Origin: Bacteroidota bacterium
Lineage (GTDB): Bacteria; Bacteroidota; Bacteroidia; SXHM01
Length of the DNA: 34,278 bases
Direction: 5' to 3'
Assembly: GCA_947479755.1 (NCBI GenBank)
Contig: CANKAM010000038.1
Coordinates: 1-34,278 of the forward strand
Made by a program: the position numbers and the translations under genes. Within the stretch, counting starts at the first letter, position 1. The number at the start of each line of letters is the position of its first letter. Below, piece by piece: positions 1-8,087 of the stretch. The notes below the pieces were generated by a model. It saw nothing but the letters and a program-made list of their open reading frames with translations, was not told where the DNA came from and did no database searches.

Positions 1-936
1 AAGAATGGAGATAGCTTTATTCAGTTTCAACACATGCGCAATGGCAAGACACAACAGCATCTGGTAGCCCCAGAAAGGTGCGATGCCCATAAAAAAACCA
101 AGCATCACCGAAAATATTTTTATCGAATCGGGTTCGGTAGAATTAAGAAAATGTTCGCGAACAAAGGTTCTGAAATTGGTTTTCACTAATCGTTTGAAAA
201 AATCGCGGGGCTTGATGTAAAGCACGGCAATCAGAACAAGAAACGTATTGAGCACACTCACTCTGCTGAAATCCGGCACAGGACGAAAATGACTGATACG
301 CTCCTCGGCAGGTGGGTAATAAACCTTTACCGGAACGGCAATTACACCAATGCCTTTCCACGCTGCACGCACTATTACCTCTACTTCAAACTCGTATTTA
401 GGAGTAATAAAATTGATGCCCTCCAGTAATTTAACAGGATACAATCTGTAACCGCTTTGTGTGTCGGGAAGAGCAATTCCTGTATTGAACTTAAACCAGA
501 AATTAGAAAACTTATTTCCGAAATTACTTTTACCCGGAACCGATTCCTGTTTCATGTTTCGCGCACCAATGATGATAGATTTTTTTTCTGTTTCCAGTTT
601 TTCAACAAACACCGGAATATCATTTGCAAAGTGTTGTCCGTCCGAATCAATGGTGATTACATAATCAAAACCCTTTTTGCGTGCTGCTTCAAAACCAGTG
701 CGCAGGGCAAAGCCTTTTCCCTTATTTTTCAGGTAAGAGACAACATGAATGTTATCAAACTTTGCAAGAATATGATTGGTTGAATCGGTGCTGCCGTCAT
801 TCACAACAATTATGCTGGCAGTGTATTCTGCCACATCATTGATTACCTTTTCAAGTGTTTGTGCGTTGTTGTAAGTAGGGATAAGAATGCAGCAATTCAG
901 CGCATTCATTCGTTCACGACAATAATCAGGGGTCAT
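1..936 (-). CDS. Glycosyltransferase family 2 with C-terminal DUF2062 membrane domain (3' end beyond window)
   Basis: Reading leftward, 312 codons are open to the window edge. The N-terminus has the GT2 nucleotide-sugar fold: ILIPTYNN near the start, VVNDGSTDST, then the metal-binding TIDSDGQH. The DTQSGYRLYP and YEFEVEVIVRAAW segments are typical of dolichol-phosphate-mannose-synthase-like enzymes. After a charged region the chain enters FFMGIAPFWGYQ, the start of a DUF2062 membrane domain, which often follows this GT2 type in Bacteroidota. It probably moves a sugar from a nucleotide or lipid donor at the inner membrane for envelope glycans; the substrate is unknown. The first ATG is at 936, and a second ATG at 909 (MNALNCC) is equally plausible. 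The upstream type IX cargo gene stops 9 bases before position 936, so the two are probably co-transcribed. The family call is firm; the exact start is not. Confidence 0.85.
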   Translation of the reverse strand, partial: MTPDYCRERMNALNCCILIPTYNNAQTLEKVINDVAEYTASIIVVNDGSTDSTNHILAKFDNIHVVSYLKNKGKGFALRTGFEAARKKGFDYVITIDSDGQHFANDIPVFVEKLETEKKSIIIGARNMKQESVPGKSNFGNKFSNFWFKFNTGIALPDTQSGYRLYPVKLLEGINFITPKYEFEVEVIVRAAWKGIGVIAVPVKVYYPPAEERISHFRPVPDFSRVSVLNTFLVLIAVLYIKPRDFFKRLVKTNFRTFVREHFLNSTEPDSIKIFSVMLGFFMGIAPFWGYQMLLCLAIAHVLKLNKAISIL

Positions 937-945
937 CTCAAAAAA

Positions 946-3165
946 TCAGCGCTGACGAATGAGCGCAACAGTTCCTACGTATTTATGATTATCGAAACCG
1001 GAGAAGGTTTTTATGTCAATGCGGTAAACATAAACGCCATCAGGTGCAGGGTGTTTGTCGCGATGCGATTGCCCGTCCCATTTGCCGTTTACAAAGTCAC
1101 TGGTCTGATAAATAAGACTACCCCAGCGGTCATAAATGGTCATATAATAGCTGTCAACATCATATGCATTTCCAACAGGACCAAAGGTGTCATTCAACTC
1201 ATCCACACTTCCCGGAGTAAAAGCATTTGGAATATAAAAAGTATAAACCGGATTTATGGTAACAAAATGAATTGCGGTATCCACGCAACCCGGATACTGC
1301 CCGTAAGCAAGAAGTATAACAGGGAATGTTCTCGCTGTATCATAGCGATAACTGGGGTTGGTATCTGTTGACGTTCCATTCCACTCATCACCAAAGTCCC
1401 ATAAGTAAGTATTGGCATCTTCCGATTCATTATCGAAGAAAACCAACGGTTTAAAAATATCATCAGGTTGAATAGTAAATTCGAAATCTGCAATCGGTGA
1501 AGGAATATTTCCAACACTTGTTTTTGCTGAGTCTACACATCCGTTATCGTCAGTAACAATAACACTATAAGATCCTTTCAGCAATCCTGTTAAAATAGAA
1601 TCATTACCTGAAATTGGCCTCCATGAATAATTGTAAGTTGCAGTTCCTCCTGAAACTGCAACTGTTGCAGTACCTTTTCCCTGCTCGCAGGTATCGGTAA
1701 CCGAAGTAGCAACAAGCACCAATGGTGTAGGTTGAAGAATTATAAAATCCTGCTCAAAAATGCAGCCCTTATCATCAGTAACAGTTGCAGTATAATTTCC
1801 CGGGGCAAGATTACTTGCATTATTTCCTGTCTGCTGCAAAGGGTCATTCCAATCAACAGCATAAGCAGGAGTTCCTCCGCTTACAACAACACTTGCAGTT
1901 CCATTAGTTTCTCCGTTACAAAGTATATCGGTATGCGAAGTATCTACTGCAATTGCAGTAGGCTCATCAATAACAATTACCTCTGTAAGAACACATCCCA
2001 TACTGTCGGTCATTTCAACCGTATAGTTTCCTGCAACTAATCCTGAAATGCTGTCTTCAGTTGCATTTACTCCGTTCATAGTTCTGAGAACTGTACCTGC
2101 TGAATTTTCCCACACATAATTAAAGGGGTCAAATGTGCTGGTAACCTCTGCCAATGCAGTACCTGTATTGCCGCCATTGCACAACACATCCGTTGAGGAT
2201 GAGGTAAGTGTTGTATTGGAAATGCCAACCAGAACTGTATCAGAATAAACTAAGTTACTGCACTCAAATTCAACAGAAGCAACATAATAAGTTGGTTGTG
2301 TAGGCTGAACAACAATACTAAAACCAGTTCCAACAGGAGTCCCGTTAAGTAAAGTCCATTCAACGGTAGCTCCACTTCCTATGCTCACTATATTTGAAGG
2401 ATTAAAAGGAATGGGAGTCATCGAGTAAGTGTTGGGGCCTGTTGGCGTAAACTTATAACCATCTGCCGTTGCCGACCATTGGGTTGGTGCATTTCTTCCG
2501 GGAACAACAAAAGCGGTTGCGCCCGCTGCATCTTGAATGCCGTGAATAGCCTGACCTGAGTTCCATGCTGCACAAATAGGTTTACTTCCGATATGCGTTT
2601 CAATCTCGTTAGTTCCTTCAAATATTTTTATCTGACTTGTAAAGAAAAGACTGGTACACGAGAACATAGCAACCGAACAAAATGATGTTACAAAAATCCT
2701 GTTAGGTGCTGTTCCAAACATAGCGTAGCGAACAGCTCCTCCACTTGGTGGCAATATATCCTGCCATGGCCCCATTATTGAGTTATATAACTCAGCAACA
2801 CCATTTCCGGGGATAGCACCGGGAATACTCCAGGGTGAATAACCGCCTGCGCTTCCGGTATTAAATGTAATGTAGTTGTTAGATGAGATAAGACATTGAG
2901 TATAATCAACATCAAAATAATTGAAAGTAAATCCTATGGGAACAACTCCTGTATACTGGTCATCTGAAAGTGTAACGCTTGTACCCAGTTCCCCTTGTGT
3001 TATTGCAGTAAGAGTAATTGGCGAGTTAGAACAAACCACCGTATCATTCCCTGCAAAGATGAGTGATTGAGCTTGTGTATTCTGATAAAGAAATATAAGC
3101 AGTAATAGAAGGCTAAGCCCACTATTCTTTAGAAAAGACAACTTGCTTGTAAATGTCATTTGCAT
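946..3165 (-). CDS. Type IX secreted adhesin-like protein: SprB-like repeats, PKD, gliding-motility C-terminal sorting domain
   Basis: This is a 739-residue exported protein. It has a signal peptide (LSLLLLLIFLYQNTQAQ) and an N-terminal extracellular domain of unclear family. Three SprB-like repeats follow, each starting near DVLCNGG or similar and ending GNYTVTVTD-like with GC(V/I). Next are a PKD-like domain (YLWDFGDEWNGTSTDTNPSY) and a CHU_C/gliding-motility-associated domain (YIPNAFTPGSVDELNDTFGP, YDRWGSLIYQT, WDGQ, DGVYVYRI). That last domain is the type B sorting signal recognised by the type IX secretion system, so the mature protein is expected at or beyond the outer membrane. I start at the ATG at 3165, with a second ATG at 3159. 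An upstream in-frame TTG at 3177 lies inside a perfect TAnnTTTG box (3175-3182). The GT2 gene follows after 9 bases. Confidence 0.9.
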   Translation of the reverse strand: MQMTFTSKLSFLKNSGLSLLLLLIFLYQNTQAQSLIFAGNDTVVCSNSPITLTAITQGELGTSVTLSDDQYTGVVPIGFTFNYFDVDYTQCLISSNNYITFNTGSAGGYSPWSIPGAIPGNGVAELYNSIMGPWQDILPPSGGAVRYAMFGTAPNRIFVTSFCSVAMFSCTSLFFTSQIKIFEGTNEIETHIGSKPICAAWNSGQAIHGIQDAAGATAFVVPGRNAPTQWSATADGYKFTPTGPNTYSMTPIPFNPSNIVSIGSGATVEWTLLNGTPVGTGFSIVVQPTQPTYYVASVEFECSNLVYSDTVLVGISNTTLTSSSTDVLCNGGNTGTALAEVTSTFDPFNYVWENSAGTVLRTMNGVNATEDSISGLVAGNYTVEMTDSMGCVLTEVIVIDEPTAIAVDTSHTDILCNGETNGTASVVVSGGTPAYAVDWNDPLQQTGNNASNLAPGNYTATVTDDKGCIFEQDFIILQPTPLVLVATSVTDTCEQGKGTATVAVSGGTATYNYSWRPISGNDSILTGLLKGSYSVIVTDDNGCVDSAKTSVGNIPSPIADFEFTIQPDDIFKPLVFFDNESEDANTYLWDFGDEWNGTSTDTNPSYRYDTARTFPVILLAYGQYPGCVDTAIHFVTINPVYTFYIPNAFTPGSVDELNDTFGPVGNAYDVDSYYMTIYDRWGSLIYQTSDFVNGKWDGQSHRDKHPAPDGVYVYRIDIKTFSGFDNHKYVGTVALIRQR

Positions 3166-3174
3166 ATCAGAAAA

Positions 3175-3182
3175 CAAAAATA
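3175..3182 (-). promoter_or_regulatory. Bacteroidota -7 promoter box (TATTTTTG)
   Basis: On the minus strand these bases read TATTTTTG, a perfect match to the TAnnTTTG element of Bacteroidota primary-sigma promoters. They lie 10-16 bases upstream of the ATG candidates of the type IX cargo gene. No clear -33 TTTG is visible. The position argues for a short leader and against the TTG at 3177 as a start codon. Confidence 0.4.
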
Positions 3183-3241
3183 ATGAAAATAATAATCACA
3201 TTAACAGGCGATTGCACATATTTTTAACGTTGGCATAACAT

Positions 3242-3275
3242 AAAAAAAGAAGGACGGGGTATCCCGTCCTTCTTT
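3242..3275 (-). terminator. Rho-independent terminator of the phasin-like gene
   Basis: A 13-bp perfect stem (3246-3258 with 3263-3275, arms around AAGGACGGG/CCCGTCCTT) encloses the 4-base loop GTAT. On the minus strand it is followed by a T run made by the A stretch at 3242-3248. It lies 23 bases beyond the stop codon of the 109-residue phasin-like gene and insulates the type IX cargo gene downstream. Confidence 0.85.
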
Positions 3276-3298
3276 ACCATTAAAAACCTTTGCTTAAT

Positions 3299-3628
3299 TT
3301 AAGCTGTAGCTTTTGCAGTTTTAGTAGCGTGTTTTTCAGCTTTAACTTTAGCTTCAAGGTCAGCTACTTGTTTGCGAAGACCATCTAATTGTTCTTCTTC
3401 AGTTTGTTTAGAAAAACCAACTTTGTTTTTCAACTCGTTGAATTTGGTTTCAAATTCTTCTTTTCTTTTTTCAGTTTTTTCCAAGAATTCATCCACTAGT
3501 TTTTTACCTTCAGAAGAAGAGATTTTTCCGTTCTCAACCAGTTCTGTTACTGATTTTTGGAATTTTTCAGAGGCAGCTGCAGCTAAATCAACTCCAGCGT
3601 AAAGAAATTTTTTAAATTCGTTTTGCAT
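3299..3628 (-). CDS. Phasin-like small helical protein
   Basis: The protein has 109 residues, no signal peptide and high charge. It begins MQNEFKKFLYAGVDLAAAAS, followed by a short linker (NGKISSSEGKKLVDEFLEK) and a long Lys/Glu-rich amphipathic helix. The second half (EEEQLDGLRKQVADLEAKV) reads as a coiled coil, and the tail is Ala/Lys/Thr-rich. This layout matches the PhaF/PhaI-like phasin-related family, small proteins that coat polyhydroxyalkanoate granules or act as helical stress proteins. No PHA synthase gene is visible here, so granule binding is not shown; a general chaperone-like or nucleoid role is the alternative. It is monocistronic, with about 270 bases of non-coding DNA upstream and a strong terminator downstream, which suggests its own, possibly high, expression. 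Confidence 0.65.
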   Translation of the reverse strand: MQNEFKKFLYAGVDLAAAASEKFQKSVTELVENGKISSSEGKKLVDEFLEKTEKRKEEFETKFNELKNKVGFSKQTEEEQLDGLRKQVADLEAKVKAEKHATKTAKATA

Positions 3629-3898
3629 TGTTTTGTGTTTTTAAGATTTGTTAATTGTTTGTTTTTGTTTGACGGTTTTGGAGTAGTCAATATCCGTGCT
3701 AATGTGCCGTGCCAAACTTTAATTAAGTCAAAAGGTTAGAAAGGCAGAAGGCTATAAAGTCCAATAAAATCAATGCTTTCAGTTATTTTTATTCTTTTCT
3801 GAAAATAAATTCTGGCTTATCTGTGCCAGAATTTTGGATACTGACACAGGTAGGTTGATGTCAGAAAATGAAAGAGATGATGTCAGTTGTGGCAGAAT
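3629..3898. other. Intergenic region with repeated TGTCAG and TGTGSCAGAATTT motifs
   Basis: This 270-base gap contains no credible gene. It holds a hairpin (3807-3834), the direct repeat TGTGCCAGAATTT/TGTGGCAGAATTT at 3822-3834 and 3888-3900, and the octamer GATGTCAG at 3857 and 3879 (22-base spacing), with its inverse CTGACA at 3841. The phasin promoter must lie in the right part of the gap relative to the minus strand (upstream of 3628), but no clear TAnnTTTG box was found there. Confidence 0.4.
3807..3834 (-). terminator. Possible terminator hairpin after the OppC-like gene
   Basis: A perfect 10-bp stem (3807-3816 with 3825-3834, arm AAATTCTGGC) has an 8-base loop. It lies 65 bases past the stop of the permease gene transcribed on the minus strand and is followed there by a T-rich stretch. 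The stem is AT-rich, so termination strength is uncertain. The right arm is also one copy of the TGTGSCAGAATTT direct repeat. Confidence 0.45.
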
Positions 3899-5005
3899 TT
3901 AATTGTCAGCCTTTACATCCAAGGCATCGCGAATGCCGTTGCCAACCAATGTAAAAGCCAGAACCATAAGAAGAATAGCTGTTCCGGGAATAAAGGCAAG
4001 GTAAACTTTGTCTAATATAATGTATCCATAATGATCTTTAATCATACCGCCCCAACTTGGAATAGGTGGTTGCGCGCCAATACCCAGAAAACTCAAACCT
4101 GCTTCAATCAATATAGCTGAAGCGAAGTTGGCTGCCGAAATCACAATCACAGGGCCCATAATATTTGGCAAAATATGTTTCACCACCGTTCTGAAACCCG
4201 AAAAACCCAAGGCGCGACAAGCTTCCACAAACTCTTTTTCACGAATACCGAGAATTTGTCCCCGAACAATACGTGCAACTTCTACCCACATTGCCAGACC
4301 TACAGCAACAAACACTTGCCAAAAGCCTTTACCCATGACTAGTGTGATTGCAATCACTAACAATAATAAAGGAATGGACCACACTACAGTTACAAACCAC
4401 ATTACCACATTGTCAATCCAGCCGCGAAAAAAACCGGCAATTGCACCCAATGAAATACCAACTAATAAAGAAATAATAACAGCAATAAAACCAACTGCCA
4501 GTGAAATACGTGTACCTAATATCATGCGACTTAACATATCTCTGCCGAAACGGTCGGTGCCGAAAACAAATGTGCGTTCGGTAAGATTCGATTCTATCGG
4601 TTGAGGAAAATCTTTCAGTAAATACTTTTTCAGTTCACCATCATTGGGTATTGCTCCTGTGTAAGTTTCTACCAATAAAGTATCGCCAACTACCCTGTGA
4701 TTGAAAACAGGAACAGAAAAACAATTCCGTTCTGCCCCAGAAATTATTTTAGTTAAAATACCTGTATTATCAACATATTCAAATTTTGGTGCTTTTAAAA
4801 TTGTTACTGAAAATCCCGGCTTCTGCGCAGCAATTTCCAAAATCTGCTCATTAGCATTCGGTGTTGAATCCGGCATAATCAGATAACCCAATGCAGCAAT
4901 CAGAATACTAAGAATAACCACAAAAGAACTAAACATGGCAACTCCGTTCTTCCTGAAACGCTGCCAGGCAAGTTGTGAAAGTGATGTACTTTTTTCTTTA
5001 GTCAT
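3899..5005 (-). CDS. ABC transporter permease, oligopeptide/dipeptide OppC-DppC type
   Basis: This is a 368-residue inner-membrane permease. TM1 (about residues 22-44) follows a cytoplasmic N-terminus of the OppC_N type. A long extracytoplasmic segment of about 100 residues (45-148) precedes FGTDRFGRDMLSRMILGTR and five further membrane segments. The EAA loop that docks on the ATPase is clear (EFVEACRALGFSG, residues 259-270, through HILPNIMGP). The C-terminal SFLGIGAQPPIPSWGGMI is the classic OppC/DppC signature. The large first periplasmic segment is longer than in E. coli OppC but is seen in many Bacteroidota relatives. No cognate OppA, OppB or ATPase lies next to it; the partners must be elsewhere. 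It sits 3 bases after the GT2 gene and is probably co-transcribed with it. The substrate is not determined. Confidence 0.9.
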   Translation of the reverse strand: MTKEKSTSLSQLAWQRFRKNGVAMFSSFVVILSILIAALGYLIMPDSTPNANEQILEIAAQKPGFSVTILKAPKFEYVDNTGILTKIISGAERNCFSVPVFNHRVVGDTLLVETYTGAIPNDGELKKYLLKDFPQPIESNLTERTFVFGTDRFGRDMLSRMILGTRISLAVGFIAVIISLLVGISLGAIAGFFRGWIDNVVMWFVTVVWSIPLLLLVIAITLVMGKGFWQVFVAVGLAMWVEVARIVRGQILGIREKEFVEACRALGFSGFRTVVKHILPNIMGPVIVISAANFASAILIEAGLSFLGIGAQPPIPSWGGMIKDHYGYIILDKVYLAFIPGTAILLMVLAFTLVGNGIRDALDVKADN

Positions 5006-5008
5006 TAT

Positions 5009-6166
5009 TTATTTCAATTCTCTTCCTTTCCATTTGTATTTGCCGTTGCTGCCGATTATTCCCATCAGCGTAACATATACAATTACCAAAACCTGTTCGG
5101 GTAAAAACCACCAAAGCAATTCTCTTCTTCCGAAAAATTTTGCAACAGGGTAAAGAAAAACAAAATCAGAAAAACATTTCAATAAAAATAACAGACCGAA
5201 TAAAATCATGAACGAATTACCTGCTACAAAAAATGAAAGCAGAAAACCAAGTAACACAAAAAAGTTAAAAGCATAAACGAGTAATGCTGTTGCAATCACA
5301 GAAACGTCTTTGTAGCCGGGGCGCTTAGAAAGCCAACGCTTGCGCTGCTGAAAAAAATCATTCATACTTTTTTGAGCAAACGTTTCCACAATTGCTTCTC
5401 TTGATTTCAAAAAATGAATTGTTTCAGGAAACATTTTTTTTATTTTCAACATCAGAAAAACATCATCACCCGAAGCAAGATTATCATTGTGTTTATAACC
5501 ACCAACTGCATTAAATACTTCGCGCTCATAAGCCAAATTAGCACCGTTGCACATCAACGGATTTTTCATTGCAACTGCAGCTGCACTAACTCCAATATAA
5601 CCGATAAATTCGAGTGTCTGCAACTTTTCAAACAAAGATTTCTCTTCTGCAAAAGTTACAGGTGAAAGCAACATTTTTGTTTGATGCAGTTCATAATATT
5701 CAGTAATAGTTGCAAGCCATTTACTTCCCATTCTGCAATCAGCATCGGTTGTGATAATCAGTTTTCCTCTTGCAACAGAAACAGCTTCAGTGATAGCTCT
5801 TTTTTTGAATAGTGCTGTTGCACTTACATCCTTTAGTTTTACCAAACGAATTGTTCTGTCAGTATTTTCAGCAATTATTTTTTCAACCAACATTGCAGTA
5901 TTGTCAGTTGAGTTATCATCCACAATAATAATTTCAATCAGATTATGAGGATAATTCTGCACTAACACATTTTGCAAACATTTCGCAATGTGCTCTTCTT
6001 CATTTCGTGCGGGAATAATAACGGTGATGGTTGTTTCAGGCGTTTTACCTTTTGATTTGAAAACCGGAAGTGACAACCATTTGAATGTAAAAGCGAGCAT
6101 CATCGTTGCATATAATATACCTGCCGACATGAGCACAAAGAAAAGAATGAAAAGGATTATACTCAT
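5009..6166 (-). CDS. Membrane-bound processive-type glycosyltransferase family 2
   Basis: The 385-residue protein has an N-terminal TM helix (about 3-30), a cytoplasmic GT2 catalytic domain and a cluster of C-terminal membrane helices (about 287-375). Catalytic signatures are ITVIIPARNEEEHI (47-60), IVDDNSTDNT, TTDADC (DxD aspartates D141/D143), SGDD (D234/D235) and QQRKRW (273-278). The Q-x-x-R-W motif together with TM helices is typical of processive synthases and of sugar transferases acting on lipid carriers. The ATG overlaps the stop of the upstream flippase-like gene in an ATGA arrangement (6163-6166), so translation is likely coupled. A joint role with that gene in making or moving a glycolipid is an inference. 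The acceptor and sugar are unknown. Confidence 0.88.
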   Translation of the reverse strand: MSIILFILFFVLMSAGILYATMMLAFTFKWLSLPVFKSKGKTPETTITVIIPARNEEEHIAKCLQNVLVQNYPHNLIEIIIVDDNSTDNTAMLVEKIIAENTDRTIRLVKLKDVSATALFKKRAITEAVSVARGKLIITTDADCRMGSKWLATITEYYELHQTKMLLSPVTFAEEKSLFEKLQTLEFIGYIGVSAAAVAMKNPLMCNGANLAYEREVFNAVGGYKHNDNLASGDDVFLMLKIKKMFPETIHFLKSREAIVETFAQKSMNDFFQQRKRWLSKRPGYKDVSVIATALLVYAFNFFVLLGFLLSFFVAGNSFMILFGLLFLLKCFSDFVFLYPVAKFFGRRELLWWFLPEQVLVIVYVTLMGIIGSNGKYKWKGRELK

Positions 6167-7167
6167 TCTTTATCCTGCCTGAAAAAGTTAAGATTAAAAA
6201 CGAAAAATGTTCCGATAAAAGCAGGTAATGCAAGGTTAATCAGCCACAACACAAAAGATGCTGAAAGTATACCCGGCTCGTTGGTTGAGAGCAACCCTAT
6301 AAAGTACAACGACACCGAACCGCGCACGGCAAAGTCGGTAATGGCAATAGTGGGAATCATGGTCATAACCAGGTAACTCATTGAAATCATCATGAGTGCA
6401 GGAAAAAAAGAAACAGTTACATCAAAAACGCGGAGCAACAGAAAAAACTGCAAAGCAAAAATGGCATATCTGCCATAGCTCAACAACAATACTTTCAGCA
6501 AATCTTTACTTTGATAAAAACTGAAAACCTTGCCGTAAGCCCGGTATTTCCCAAGAAATTTCATTCTGGCTACCAACGATGAAATTACTGATGTGTTCAG
6601 AAAAAGATAATTAAAAGCAACCAGCAGCAGCAGACCCAACGAATATAAAATAATGTATTGTGCCTGGCCAAAATATCCGGGTGGAGTTCCGTAACTCGGC
6701 AGAAAAAAAGCAAGACTTACAATACCTGTTACAAGCGTAACCAGTAATTGAGCATAACTTCCCACAAGAGTGAGCAAGGTGGCTTTAATAATATTTGCAT
6801 TCTCAAGGTGAAAAACCCTTCCACCGTATTCACCAATACGGTTGGGCGTAAACACACTTATCGTTACTCCCGAAAAAATAGCTTTTAATGATTTAAAATA
6901 AGAAATTTTCTCCAGCCGCTGAATAAGCAATTTCCATTTCAGCGCCTCCAGTCCCCAGTTTAAGGGCATGAGTAAAGCAGCTAATGCAAAAAATCTGTAA
7001 TCAATGGGAAGATTAATAAAATCAAGGAGCCCACGCCTTATGCCTACATTCTCTTCCTTTACAAAAATCTGTTTGTAAATAAACCAGAACGAAACCACAA
7101 TAATTGCCAGTTTTATCAGCAAAGCCAACAGCTTTAATAATTTCTTCCTATTATTGTTCGCCCTCAT
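6163..7167 (-). CDS. LPG-synthase-TM / UPF0104-family integral membrane protein (flippase-like)
   Basis: This 334-residue polytopic membrane protein belongs to the lysylphosphatidylglycerol-synthase TM region family (AglD/UPF0104-like). Its signatures are LMPLNWGLEALKWKLLI, GVTISVFTPNRIGEYGGRVF, and the late TIAITDFAVRGSVSLYF followed by helices ending in NLNFFRQ. Relatives carry a soluble transferase domain or act alone next to glycosyltransferases, and several are suspected lipid flippases. This one has only the membrane part. I start at the ATG at 7167 (MRANNNRKKLLK); a TTG at 7176 is a weaker alternative. The gene ends in a 4-base overlap with the GT2 gene, so the two probably function together. 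It is divergent from the phosphodiesterase gene with only about 34 bases between starts. Confidence 0.85.
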   Translation of the reverse strand: MRANNNRKKLLKLLALLIKLAIIVVSFWFIYKQIFVKEENVGIRRGLLDFINLPIDYRFFALAALLMPLNWGLEALKWKLLIQRLEKISYFKSLKAIFSGVTISVFTPNRIGEYGGRVFHLENANIIKATLLTLVGSYAQLLVTLVTGIVSLAFFLPSYGTPPGYFGQAQYIILYSLGLLLLVAFNYLFLNTSVISSLVARMKFLGKYRAYGKVFSFYQSKDLLKVLLLSYGRYAIFALQFFLLLRVFDVTVSFFPALMMISMSYLVMTMIPTIAITDFAVRGSVSLYFIGLLSTNEPGILSASFVLWLINLALPAFIGTFFVFNLNFFRQDKE

Positions 7168-7201
7168 TCGCTGCAATATTAAGGGAAAAGAAAAGAGAAT
7201 T

Positions 7202-8044
7202 ATGTATGAAGTATTAAGAATTACAAAGATGAAGTGTTGGCTATTTATTATATCTGCTGCAATAATGTCAAATCAACTACTTGCTCAAACAACTAAAACA
7301 CTCAATATCGCGCATCGCGGTGCTTCGGGAAGCGCGCCTGAAAACACACTTACTTCTTTCAACAAAGCAATTGGATTTGGCGCTGAGGTGGTGGAACTGG
7401 ATGTCCACCTTAGCAGCGATGGCGAATTGATTATTATTCACGACCACACACTGGACCGCACTACAGACCTAAAGGGTGAAATAAAAAATCACACATTGAA
7501 AGAAATAAAAAAAGCCGATGCCGGCAGTTGGTTTAAACCTGAATTTAAAAACGAGCGTGTACCCACTTTAGATGAAGTATTGTTCACAGTAAACGGCAGA
7601 GCAAAAGTTATGATTGAACTAAAAGAAGGAAATGATGTATACCCAGGAATTGAAAAAAAAACACTGGAATGCATAAAACGTAATGGAGCCGAAAGCTGGT
7701 GTGAATTACAATCGTTTAAAGATACTGCTGTAAATAATTTGTTGAAACTGACTAAAACAGTTCCGGTTTACAAATTAGTGGTAGGCAATGTTCCCGCTTT
7801 GCCTCTTTACCATGATGGAGAAGTGCATAGCGGCAGTGCTTACCAATTTAAAGAAGTAGCAGGAATAAACCCTAATTATCGTTTTGCACGGAAACGAATT
7901 TTAAAAAAACTTCAGCAGCGCGGACAAAAGATGTATGTGTGGACTGTGAATGATGAAAAACTGATGAAGAAGCTTCTGCGTTGGGGCGTTGACGGAATTA
8001 TTACAAATTATCCTGAGAAGTTAACGGCTCTCAAAAATCAATAG
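7202..8044 (+). CDS. Secreted glycerophosphodiester phosphodiesterase
   Basis: The 280-residue protein hydrolyses deacylated phospholipid headgroups (glycerophosphodiesters) to glycerol-3-phosphate and alcohol. The GDPD TIM barrel is complete: NIAHRGASGSAPENT (H38, R39), VVELDVHLSSDG (E65, D67), the catalytic IIIHDHTLDRTT (H80), a metal-ligand glutamate in VMIELKEG, and C-terminal YVWTVNDEKLMKKLLRWGVD plus GIITNYPE. A signal peptide (CWLFIISAAIMSNQLLAQ) directs it to the periplasm. The ATG at 7202 is chosen; the ATG at 7229 would place the signal peptide at the very N-terminus and is nearly as good. The upstream TTG at 7154 overlaps the divergent gene and is unlikely. It is followed after 43 bases by a small lipoprotein gene. 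Phosphate or lipid recycling is inferred from the family. Confidence 0.92.
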   Translation: MYEVLRITKMKCWLFIISAAIMSNQLLAQTTKTLNIAHRGASGSAPENTLTSFNKAIGFGAEVVELDVHLSSDGELIIIHDHTLDRTTDLKGEIKNHTLKEIKKADAGSWFKPEFKNERVPTLDEVLFTVNGRAKVMIELKEGNDVYPGIEKKTLECIKRNGAESWCELQSFKDTAVNNLLKLTKTVPVYKLVVGNVPALPLYHDGEVHSGSAYQFKEVAGINPNYRFARKRILKKLQQRGQKMYVWTVNDEKLMKKLLRWGVDGIITNYPEKLTALKNQ

Positions 8045-8057
8045 ATAGAATTTAAAT

Positions 8058-8065
8058 TATCTTAG
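8058..8065 (+). promoter_or_regulatory. Possible -7 box (TATCTTAG) before the small lipoprotein gene
   Basis: TATCTTAG matches TAnnTTTG at all but one fixed position and lies 22 bases before the ATG at 8088, a usual distance for Bacteroidota. No -33 element is evident, and the gene could instead be read from the phosphodiesterase transcript. Confidence 0.3.
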
Positions 8066-8087
8066 CTGCCGAAATCAAAAATCACCT

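Noticed and set aside
859-1371. Long open frame on the plus strand opposite the type IX cargo and GT2 genes
   Set aside because: It is antisense to two clear protein domains, lacks family features, and is a by-product of their codon pattern.
3680-3730. Sigma-54 promoter before the phasin-like gene (TTTGGCAC...TTAGCA on the minus strand)
   Set aside because: The GG to GC spacing is two bases too long for the strict -24/-12 geometry, and no activator gene or enhancer site is evident.
4128-4604. Open frame on the plus strand opposite the permease gene
   Set aside because: Composition (Thr/Ile/Pro-rich, no domain) is an antisense shadow of the conserved OppC region.
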